64,000 bases of DNA, taken from assembly GCA_958430865.1 (NCBI GenBank), contig CAUDNR010000446.1, forward strand, positions 116,532 through 180,531, given 5' to 3'. Shown here one piece after another: positions 12,501 through 22,464 of the stretch. Both the position numbers and the translations under genes were made by a program. Source of the DNA: Entrophospora sp. SA101. Taxonomy: Eukaryota; Glomeromycota; Glomeromycetes; Entrophosporales; Entrophosporaceae. Numbering within the stretch: position 1 is the stretch's first letter; the number at the start of each line of letters is the position of its first letter. Below the pieces are notes generated by a model that was given only the letters and a program-made list of their open reading frames with translations, was not told the DNA's origin and made no database searches.

Positions 12501-12640
12501 TTTCATTTCTGCATGGCCTTGGCTTCATTACTGCTTGGGTGATGCAATTGTTTGTTATCTCAATGATGATATCAAATGTATTGAAGGCCATCATGAATAT
12601 TTGATGGATGGAAGCATTCACACACAAGGAAATGATTAAT
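9540..12640. mobile_element. R element, copy A: about 3.1 kb with long imperfect inverted arms
   Basis: The left arm (about 9540-10310) is a diverged inverted copy of the right arm (about 11750-12640). For example, the left block around 9700-9740 (ending gcctgtctacccagatctct) is the reverse complement of the block at 12470-12500. The inner block tttggattttgtttggtatg at 11760 recurs inverted near 10285. Between the arms, 10633-11575 matches the R cores at 24276 and 61075. The core keeps protein-like fragments on the plus strand but is broken by stops in every frame. No transposase motif was found, so it is probably a non-autonomous or dead element. A palindromic MITE (10351-10528) is nested inside. 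Confidence 0.6.
10351..10528. mobile_element. Palindromic 178-bp MITE nested in R
   Basis: The two halves are almost perfectly complementary over about 65 bp. The element begins catcaggaaaatgggtacaa and ends with the reverse complement ttgtacccattttcctgatg, with a short central loop. It could fold into one long hairpin. No coding capacity. The same termini occur in a 33-bp mini-palindrome at 23271-23303. Confidence 0.9.
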
Positions 12641-13667
12641 ACGGTTCACCTTTCAACATATCCATTTTCAGAAAGTTAGACATGGTATTTTATTAATTCT
12701 TTTTCTAACACTTATTATTTCTATTTTTTTTTTTTTTTATTATTACTATCAATAAACGCGCATAACTTTATTCTCTTTTTATTCTTCATTACAATCATAT
12801 CCCCTTTTTTTTTCATATGTTTTTCAAAATTAGTGGAGATATAACTGGGTATATAGAATATATAGCAGTCAGATAGGATTTCACATTTGCTGATTTTGCT
12901 GTATGGTCGACACAGCACGTTTTCGTCCAACAGACCTTAAAAGAAGAATCGAATAGAAGTTATAAATAAAAACTTCCTATACTTCTAAATAAAAGGAATC
13001 TTGTACTTTTGCTCTTTTAAACACAATCTTTATTTGTTGGTAAGTTGTTTCATTGTCCGGCAATAGCCTTTCAAAAAGAACCATGCTTTTTAACTTTGGA
13101 GACCTAATTCTTTATGAAAAACAACGTTATTACGATCATTTTAATGTAATAAGTTAGAGTACATTGAGGGCTATCAGGAAATGTACGGTTTTTACAGAAG
13201 AGGGAGAAATTAGAAGCAAAAATATTTTTTATAATCTATTTTATTCGCTAATAAAACTATTCTGATCCACATAATCATAAATTTATTGTTACCATCAATT
13301 AATATTCTCTCCTAAAAAATAATTGGTGATACTAGCATTCATTACATTCTTTAATTGGTTCCTAATTGGATCTTAATTATATTTTTTAATTATATCAAAC
13401 TTAATCTGCAAAGGATTCGGTTGTTGCATTTAAGCTCCGAACAAATGGAATTGAGTTAAATTTTAAAGTGATTCGAATTCCAAAAAACTGGATTCGATAA
13501 AATTTCTTTTAATGTCATATTAATAGGGTTTTTATTCGAACGATTCGTTTTATTTGTTATGAATTTGAGTATTCGATTTTTATTTGGATAAAATAAATAA
13601 AACGAATAATTTGGATAAAATAAATATAATATAATAATAATGAAAAAAACGAATATAATAATGACAA

Positions 13668-13832
13668 ATGACAAATGACAATAATTACATTGTTGAGAAT
13701 GATGCCTCTTCAATTACTTCTTCAACAGGCATAGTGCAATTAATGTGTTCAAAGAAAAACAAGAAGTGGAACGTGTGGATCAATTTCACAGTTGTAGATG
13801 GAAAAACCAAATGCAATTATTGCACTAGGTAA
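13668..13832 (+). pseudogene. BED zinc-finger remnant (module copy A)
   Basis: A 54-codon frame ends in KWNVWINFTVVDGKTKCNYC, the first half of a BED-type zinc finger (aromatic W..F, then the C-x2-C pair). The second half, with the distal Cys/His pair, is missing. The frame ends at ACTAG|GTAAATG, which could be a splice donor, but I found no matching downstream exon. A Tc1-type MITE begins about 60 bp downstream. BED fingers are typical of hAT transposases and of host proteins derived from them. Probably a dead transposase N-terminus. Confidence 0.6.
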
Positions 13833-13889
13833 ATGTATTTTTTGTCCAAAGGCAACTCTTTTAAAATTAAAATTATTTTATATGGTACA

Positions 13890-14433
13890 GTGCAAGTCAC
13901 TTAGTCCCACAACTTTTTATTGGTCATGTAGACTTTCAAATTCTCCAAAAATAGAAATGCAACACCCAAAAATAAATCGTGTATTTGAAGCCAAGACCTT
14001 CCTCTACAAAATCACAATTTCATTTCGTTGATATGTCATGTTGTTGTGGAGGATTTGAGCTTTAAAGTTGCACAAAGTTTACCAAATTTACGATTCTTGG
14101 CCCTAAAATGGCCAGTTACACACAAAAAAGTTTATCAAAAATAGACGAATTGAAACAAAATAAAAATTTGAAAAATTTATCTTATATTGCAGATCTTTTG
14201 TCACGTGAATTTTCCAGATGAACGGGAAGATAATTAATTATCTTTATTATTAAAAAAACAAAGAACAGGTAAGTTCATTTATTTTAATTTAATAAATAGA
14301 TTATTGCATTGATCAAAGAATGTACAAAATATCATGTGACCTTAAAATTTTTATTGCATTTTTGATTGGAAATTTTTTTCTCAAAATTGGCCACTGTGGC
14401 GCAGAAAGTTGTGGGACTAAGTGACTTGCACTA
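13890..14433. mobile_element. Tc1/mariner-type MITE, 544 bp (module copy A)
   Basis: Terminal inverted repeats of about 28 bp begin agtgcaagtcacttagtccc on the left and mirror it on the right. TA dinucleotides flank both ends (13888-13889 and 14434-14435), the target duplication expected of Tc1/mariner. The terminal base is changed on the right (A instead of G). The interior has no transposase, so it is non-autonomous. Confidence 0.85.
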
Positions 14434-16912
14434 TATATATTTGAATTAGATTCGAACCAAGTCATTTATAGGTTCGAATTTCATTGATTCGTTTGGAGCC
14501 TTGGTTATAAGAAAAATCTTAAAAATCGATCTAACAATTCACATAATTAACAAGAACTTTATTTTCAACATTGGCCCCATGTAACCAAACTAAATGTGAT
14601 ATCAAATTATCGGGTTGAGAAGTTGCAAACACTCATTTAAGCCTACAATCATCTTTAATTTCTCGCCTTTGTCTGGCCAATTTGTTTGATTAAACAATTG
14701 ACGTTGTTATTGTTTGACATATGCATCATTTTCATTCTCTAAATTTTATAAAGGATTAATGAAATAAATAAATCGCAACGTTAAGTATTAACTATGTTCA
14801 TTTCTCAGTTAGTATAACCAACAAACTACCTCTTAAAAACTTACAAGAGAGTATAACGATATTAAGGTCATGCAAAATCAAACTTTTAAGGAATCAGAGG
14901 GAAAGAGAATAAAAACAAAATTACAAGGTGTAAAATCCATTTTTAAAAAAGTAAAATTAATAAATTAAGTCAAACTTGTTAAGTTTGGATATCAGGTTTA
15001 TCTCTCTAGAGAAAAGGCCTGAGATACAATTTCAATAAAGTTTGTAGTTCCAAAATTTCTTTCCATTGGAAAAAGATATAATTATTCTAAAACTGGCTGG
15101 ATTCAATTGTAATTTGAGCTCCCTTTCAAAAATTTATAAACAAATATATACTAATGCGACTAATTAGATTTTAACTGTTAAAATCAAAACAAAAAAAATC
15201 AAAAAGTAAATTAACTCCATATATGCAAAGTCATAACATCATTTTGTTTCACATAATGATAGTGAATAAAGTGGACGCTTTATTACAAATAGGTTAAGAT
15301 GTTTCAAACTTGACCTTGTCTAGAAACTTTACAACATCTTGTTTAATCTAAAAATGTTTCAAAAAAAATGAGCATTTCTTTATAGATTTTCGTGAAACAG
15401 TTATTGAAAATTTTCCGATACTAACTTATTGTTGTCGTGTGATCATTTTTCATACAAAACAAACTTGTAAAACAAAACCTAGTCCTTTTTATGGAAAGTG
15501 GAGATGTGGCACATCAAACTATTTCTTTCAAGATTTTATCCATGTAAAGAATGGCAGGGACAGGACCAGGTTTCTGCGCCATGACGGCACTTTACCTTTT
15601 CAGTAGGGCCAGTTGGATTCGTATAAATAAAGGAACTGAAATACCTCTTTTCGTCAATATTAATAATTATAACAATTGATAATAATAATTATTCTTTTCA
15701 ATATTTTTCCGAAAATTATAACTTGAGGCGAAAACAACTACATCGTGAATTCTATGAAAATCACATACAAAAAACTTGGTCTAAAATACTGTTCATAATG
15801 TTGTAAAATTAAAATGGTTAGCAATTTGCCCTTTAGTATTAGATACAAAAAATAAAAAATAAACCATGAATGAAACTGCGTCTGTTTTATGGATTTAACT
15901 AAAAGAGTAATCACAGATGTACTGTTGAAAAAGATTTGCTCAATTTATCAATTGTGACATTTGACGATCTATTTATAAAAATAGATGCAATATTGATATT
16001 GATAGTCGACCCAATCTTAAGAAAACGTTTCCACAAATTTAATTTGTTCATTTTTGAAAAATTAAATTTTCCGATTCGACCTTTATTAACGGAATATTCC
16101 AAGAAGTTTATGACTTCCATTAAACCATACCACATCATTACCATCTCTATACTCTACCAAATAACAGAAGACAAATCATTGGTTCAAAGACAAATGAACA
16201 ACGATTCCAAAAGAGAAACAAATAAAAGAAGTATTGAAGGAATTTGCCACGGTAGTGGAATATTTTTCGAAACAAAAATATTGGAAAAAGAAAAGATGTA
16301 TGCATTAATTATTTACTATAATAATATTTAAAATTGTTAAATAGAAGTTTCGTTTTTTTAAAAAAAGTGGAAAGTCGTCGTCATGAGCGAAGTTTTTTTA
16401 TTATTATATTAATAGATTTTTTTTGTTTGTGTAACCCGAATGTGTGATGATGACGACGATGACATTTTGAGTTTATTTTTCAAGCCACATTTCCAACAAA
16501 TCAATTTACTTTTGTAGGAAATTACTAAAAGATCTTCACCACAAAGAGAGGGAAAAGAGTACAAAATAGTTCAGGGCCCATAAAAACTAATATTATTTAT
16601 AGAGCTAAATTATTATTTTTTTTTTTAAAATTAAAATTTTTTTTTAATTCTTTGAACATATAATCTAAAAAAAAAATAATATTTATTTTTTTATTTATTA
16701 ATTTTTATTAAAAATATCAAATTTCTTTCCTTTTTTGTTCTTTTCTTTACTTTTTCTTTTGACACATTCTCTAAATCAAGGTAAAGAAATATTTATACTT
16801 GTTGTTATTGTTGGAATAATTTTTTTTGTTATTGTCGAGAAAATAAAAAAAACCATACTAAAAATTTCTCTTTAATAAATACATATATATAATATATCTA
16901 ATAGTTGCAAAT
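14434..16912. other. Module spacer, no supported gene (copy A)
   Basis: AT-rich non-coding DNA. A 131-codon open frame at 15936-16331 and its antisense partner lack motifs and splice context, so they are not called. The last ~500 bp before 16913 are pyrimidine/A-rich and are the likely promoter and 5' leader of the next gene. Confidence 0.4.
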
Positions 16913-18121
16913 ATGTCACAACTTGAAGACCATGCACAAGGTAACATTATCTTTTCTTTTAAATATAAACCTCAAAATAAACATACATTAATAAACCTAT
17001 TTAGATATATATAAATTAATACGTGAATATATGAATATATAACTTTTATTTTTATTTTAGCTTCTGACCGTCTTGACCGTTATAGGATTCGTCAAGAAGC
17101 AGCTAAAGGTTTTGATGATGATCTTGAGTTTTGTCCTTCTTTGTCACCGGAAGAGGTAAATTTCTCAACCAATTTTATGTGATTAGAAATGTATCTTGTT
17201 TGAATTAAGAGTCAATCAACCTGTGACTGACTTTTTAGCAAAAAAAAATTATGCAATAATTTGTATTCTAGTCATATTTAATTAATTACTAAATTATGAG
17301 CAACAAAATAATAATAACAGTAATAATAATAATGACAACAATAACAACAACAATACTAATAATCATTGTTTCATTTTATTTATTATATATACAAGCTCGC
17401 GGAATTCCAATTGCATTTTCAACTTCTATTACAAAGTCAGTCCAAATCCATTAATATAACACCACCACAACAAAAAAGAGCAATACCAATAATTGATCCT
17501 ACAAACAAAACTCCTCTAAATGTTATTCCTTTAAAAGCAAACTCCAATTCTAACTTTAATTTTAATTTTAATTTTATTTCTAATCCCAACTCTAATTTAA
17601 ACTCACTATCGTCATCATCACTATTATCATCCAATAATAATAACATTAACAATTCAATACCTTTATCGTCATTACTATCGTCCACATCTTCATCTACAAA
17701 TTTTTCTTCTACTTCTCCCCCATCATCATCATCGTCATCATCATCGTCATCAACTACATTTTATACAAGACCAAATTCACCATTTTCATCATATAACAAC
17801 AACAATATAGCATCATCATCATCATCATCGTCAATAATATCACCACCAACATCAAATAATAATAATCTATTATTATATCATCATCATCATAGTCATCATA
17901 ATCATAGCCATCATCATTATTATCAACAACAATTATCAGCTCCGATTAAAATGACAAAGTCAATACCAATCATTGATCCCAGTAATGGGAATATTGTAAA
18001 TATGCCAAATAATATCAATAATGGTAATAATAATAATAATAGTAATAATAGTAATAATAGCAATAACAATAACAATAATAGTGGTTTTGGAGGTTTCTAT
18101 AGTGATATTTCTGTAAGATAA
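16913..18121 (+). CDS. Low-complexity protein with two IPIIDP motifs (copy A)
   Basis: Three exons in phase: 16913..16940, 17061..17155, 17396..18121, giving 282 residues. The N-terminus is structured and charged (ASDRLDRYRIRQEAAKGFDD, then FCPSLSPEELAEFQLHFQ). A motif RAIPIIDPTN (residues 69-78) is followed by long Asn, Ser and His tracts. A second copy, KSIPIIDPSNGNIVNMP (from residue 229), leads to a poly-Asn tail and GFGGFYSDISVR. IxIIDPxxG-type strings occur in the disordered N-terminal part of fungal eIF4G, so a link to translation factors is possible but is inference only. The gene is identical in copy B. It is convergent with ACH1, with about 285 bp between stops. Confidence 0.7.
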
Positions 18122-18406
18122 TAAGGATAATTTTTATAAATATGTTTGAAGAGAAAATAATTAATTATTATTATTGTATAGTTTTTTATCATGAAATAAT
18201 ATCTTAGTTTTATTTTTATCTTTGTTTCATTTTTATATTCATTTTTTTACTATTTTTTAATTTTTTTTTTTTCATGTAATAAAATTTCAATTCATATTTT
18301 TTACAAGAAAAAAAACAAGTTTTTTTTTCTCTAAGAAAAAAATTGGATTTTATAATATAAATAATATAAATAATATAAATATATAACATATAAGCCGGAT
18401 TTTTTA

Positions 18407-20265
18407 TTAATCCCAAGATTTAATTCTCATAGTATTTTCTTCGCCCATGACATTTAAATGCATTTTAAATACTTTATCCAACATGTGTGGTTGATGTGCT
18501 GCACCTATTTTTAAACATTTCTTTTCTGAGATTTCAAAATAATCTTTTAAGATATCTCTATAATCCGGATGAACACATTTATCAATTATCATTTTGGCTC
18601 GTTCTACCGGCGATAAGCCTCTTATATCCGCTAAGCCATGTTCTGTCACTATTACATCTAAATCGTGTTCACTATATATATATATATTTATTTATTTTTT
18701 TTTTAGGAGAAATAATTAATTCAAGAAAAAGAAAAAGTTTTTTGGTTTTTTCAAACTCTCTTTGTTATACTACTTACGTATGATCGATATGTGAACACAT
18801 TGGTACAACACAGGAAATTCCTATTGGATCTTTCTTTGTTGGTCTTGTAGATGGTGTATGCATAATGCTTAATTTAGAGTTTCTCAAAAAATCTGATGAT
18901 CCACCAAGCCCATTCAACATTCTTGTGCCACATACATGTGTAGAGTTGGAATGTGCATATATATCAACCTATGGATAAATTTTGTAGTCAATTAATTTAA
19001 AATAATAATAATAAATTTCTAAAAAATAAATAATAATAATAATACCTCGACAGGAGTATTCATCGCTATAACACCTAATCTTCTAATAACTTCCGGCGAA
19101 TTGGAAACACTTTGGCTTCTCAACACCAATCGATCCTTTAAATAATCCCACATCTCATAAAATCTTTTAAATCCTGTTGGTGAAAATGCTACGCTGGTTG
19201 CCGATGCAAATGACAATTTATGATGTTCCCAAAAATCAAGAAATGTATCTAATATCAATCAACGAAAACCAATCATTTAATTGTATTGTTTTAATAAAAC
19301 AATTGCTTTCTTTTAATTATCAATTCATTCGTTTGATTGACACAAACCTTGAATTACTTCTGTCCAAACTTCTACATCAGTAAAAGGTCCATCGGCAAGT
19401 CCTCCAATAACAGCATTTGCTATATTTCCTACGCCGGATTGTAACGGTAACAATTGTTTTGGTAGCCGATCCATACTAACTTCATGCTCCAAAAATTCAA
19501 GTATATTATTCGCAATCTTATGTGATGTAGCATCCTAATAACATTGACAAAAAAAAAATATCATTATTAGTTTTTAAAGAAAAAAATCTTCCTTAAATAA
19601 CACTATTATTATTACCTGGGGTTCACTATCTGTTGTTCTATCTAACACCGTTGACTCTATGACTGCTATTACTTTATCACTATCACATGGAATGTATGGA
19701 GTTCCCACCCTATCATCAACACGTTGAACTAAAATTGGAAATTTATAAGGTGCAAACTTGCTTAATGTGATATCATGTAATCCTTCAAAATTAGGTAACG
19801 CCGTATTAACTTCAATCACCACATGAGCTGCAGATTGAACAATTTCGGGTGTTGCTCCAACTGATGCTCCAGGAATTATGTGACCTTCTTCTGTTATTGC
19901 TGTTGCTTCAACTATCACCACATCAAGTTTTTCTATTGTGGTTCCTTTTTTTTCTAATGTATAATAACCTGATACCAAATCCTTGATAAATAAGAGAGAA
20001 TGTGCATATTTGTGTGTTAGGAAAAGTAATTTCCAAAAATCGAAGAAAATTCGATAATAATTACCAATGGAAACTCGGAAAGATGTTTATCAGCAAACGC
20101 AATATGATTTGTGTTGATTCCTTTTTGAATATCTTTACCAAGTTGGTATGGATAACGTCTAGATATCATATCATTCTAAAATATCGACAAAAACATCAAA
20201 AGAGAATACCTTAAACCATCAAAATTAACTAGAAAATAGCTAGAAAAACAATTACCCTTGCCCAT
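18407..20265 (-). pseudogene. ACH1: ACH1, 5'-truncated copy A
   Basis: Seven of the nine exons of the acetyl-CoA hydrolase/CoA-transferase gene are present: 20256..20265, 20065..20175, 19616..19981, 19348..19534, 19046..19248, 18778..18968, 18407..18671. They match copy B base for base as far as I can see. Exons 1 and 2, encoding the start codon and about 89 residues, are absent. Sequence departs from copy B at about 20300, in the intron before the 10-bp exon, and an N gap follows at 20430. It is either a truncated duplicate or the edge of a misassembled contig. As written it has no start codon. Confidence 0.85.
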
Positions 20266-20300
20266 CTGAATAAATAAATAAATAAATAAAAAATAAATAA

Positions 20301-20450
20301 AAAATAAATAAATGAGCTAATAAATGAATTAATAAATGAATAAATATACTACAAATAAAAAATTAATAAATAAATAAATGAATGAATAAATATACTATAA
20401 ATAATATTATAAAATAATTACCTGAATATNNNNNNNNNNTTAAACAAACA
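20301..20450. other. TAAA-rich tract and assembly gap (10 N at 20430-20439)
   Basis: Degenerate TAAA/TGAA repeats run from the end of module copy A to ten Ns. The gap marks a scaffold join, so the order and distance of the flanking sequences are not guaranteed. Confidence 0.95.
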
Positions 20451-21838
20451 CTATTGATCCCCGAAATCCTTTGTAATACCAATGTTCACTTTGTCTGGTT
20501 TTGTTGCAGCATGCCCCATATCAATATCTGTGTCATTAAGAGATGACCCAACTCCACTCATTAAGATAAAGTTGGCACTTGTCTTTGATGTTTTTCCACA
20601 TCCAACATAACAAGGAATATTAATCACACCACCTCCCTTTCAAAATTGAAAATATCAGCATAAATAGGCTTATAAACCTTTAAGACATAATCATTTCCAA
20701 GTAAGTAAGCAGTACTTGTTGCGCCAGTTCCAAGTATCTCTGTCGCCTCAAATATTTTTTCTTGATATTTAATTGTTGGAAGTGAAAATCCAAGAAGTTC
20801 TGATGTTGATAAACAAAAGTGTGCAAGATAATGGGATCCAACTTTTCTAAATGGAAGGATACCAGTTATATAGAAATAGGTATCATTATTTTCAGTCAAT
20901 ACAGCTTTAATGAATTGAATATGATGACAAGTTGTCAAATCCCTGTTGCCTCCTTGTGATCTAGGTTTAATTGTAAAAGTGTTTCTAGAAATTGACATAA
21001 CTCTGCAAGAGATGTGGCTTTCACCCATTCATCCTCTTTTTCAGTGACTTTGATCTCTAAAACAGAAACAATATTGATATTTGAGATGGCTCGATCTTGC
21101 AAATAGAAGATAATATCTGGTTTTTGTCCCTTAAGAATAGGTTTCTGGTGAGTATCTACATGTTTCAGTTGCATGCTTGGGTATTTGGAAACAAAAATAT
21201 CCAGCTTCTTCATAAGATAATGTTGATAGACTGTTTCTAATTTGCTTAAACTTTCTTCTTCTTGAATAAGTTTTGCATCTGCATAGCTTGGAACATCTGA
21301 AAAATCAAACCCATCATGTGCAGTATCTTTTTCCTCTGTTCAGGAATTGAAAGATGATTATTTTTCACTCTAGTTTCATAATAATGTGAAAGAATCATCA
21401 ATGACTAGTTGTTTCTGTAATTTTGATGGTGTTGATGATGAGTAACTAAATTTTCTCTTGAAATGGATGGCTTCTGAAATAAATAGAAATGGAAATAGGA
21501 AATATCATTAATATTTCACTATACAAGCAATGTAATTTAATGTTAAACATGGAATGGAATGAATAAAAAATAATTTTTTTTATTTTTTTACACAATTACC
21601 CTCTCCTTTTTCTTTATTGAATTTGGTTAATTCTTTTTGTAAATACCGCATCTGCTCTCCACATTTCTTCTTATCCTCCTCCAACTCTTTCTTTCCCTTC
21701 CAATATTCCTTTTTCGCCAACATACATCTCTGGCTCTCCTTCTCTTAACTTCTCCAGCCTTTCCAACTTCTTCTCTATCTTTCTCAACCTCTCCTTTACT
21801 TCTTCTAACTCTTTTTCAATTTTTTTGTATGTCGCCAT
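20451..21838 (-). pseudogene. Coiled coil + PD-(D/E)XK-like + protein kinase-like gene, frameshifted
   Basis: Reading from 21838 down: a Glu/Lys/Leu-rich coiled coil begins MATYKKIEKELEEVKERLRK. After a frame change come KKCGEQMRYLQKELTKFNKE and a GTAATT donor. A later exon (from about 21339) reads FDFSDVPSYADAKLIQEEE, then KPDIIFYLQDRA and VLEIKVTEKED; the PD...EIK pattern suggests a PD-(D/E)XK nuclease fold. A second frame change near 20950-21030 leads to CHHIQFIKAV, then the kinase-like glycine loop ILGTGATSTAYLLG and the beta-3 lysine in YVLKVYK. A third shift leads to a hinge-like NFILMSGVGSSL before a stop at 20451. No catalytic loop (HxD) or DFG is present before the gap. The nuclease-plus-kinase layout resembles CRN-type and related expanded fungal families (inference). 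At least three frame changes make it a pseudogene or poor sequence. Confidence 0.6.
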
Positions 21839-22464
21839 CTTGTAAAAAAAAAGATTGTAAAAAATTAGCTTTATTAATTTTTTTTTATTTGATTTTAGAT
21901 TGTAATTATTACAATTAATTGTTTCTATAATTTCGACCAATGATAAATTAGTGGCACATGACTTGGAATTTATTGACAAAAGAAATTAATTCAAGTAATA
22001 ATGGAAAAATACATAAATGACATAAAAAAGTAAGTTAAAAAAAATTGTCAGAGCACTTGCATGGAAGGAAAAGCATTCGGACCAAAAGCCATTGTTAACA
22101 AAAATTCAACCTTCACTTATTACATTTGCATAAAGGAAATTTTTTTTTGTATATTAATATATGGGGTAGACTGCAACAAAACCAGACAAAGTGAACCAGG
22201 AATTTCAGGGATCAAATTTAACATCACTATTTGCATTATTATATATTAATATTAATATCAATTTGATATTGTTTTATTTTTATTTTTTTTAGCAATATAT
22301 AAAAACTATTCTTATATATAAAAATATAATACGCGATTATAAATTAAATAATATATTTTTGTGATAACAGATAATAATAAAAATATCTGATTTTCAATAT
22401 AACTTTTCTAAAAACCATTCCACTACACGAATTCTTCAGACTAATTAGAGACCCCGACCAGTTC
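21839..22464. other. Intergenic; contains a fragment shared with the kinase-like gene
   Basis: At 22168-22215 plus-strand sequence (acaaaaccagacaaagtgaa) matches, inverted, the tail of the kinase-like gene near 20490-20515. A second broken copy of that family therefore seems to have lain here. Nothing else coding is visible. Confidence 0.45.

Larger units (their letters stand above)
12361..20300. repeat. Duplicated module, copy A (~7.9 kb)
   Basis: This block recurs in direct orientation at 25673-33612 with a constant offset of 13312. Its first ~1.6 kb recurs again from 62355 to the window end (offset 49994). Introns and intergenic DNA match as well as exons. By eye I found one substitution (c at 14975 against a at 28287). 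Copy A separates from copy B inside a TAAA-repeat tract near 20300 and then meets an N gap. Confidence 0.95.

Noticed and set aside
15936..16331. 131-codon plus-strand open frame in the module (also 29248-29643) as a gene
   Set aside because: Ile/Lys/Phe-rich, no motif or splice context, with an overlapping antisense frame. Its presence in both copies only reflects duplication.
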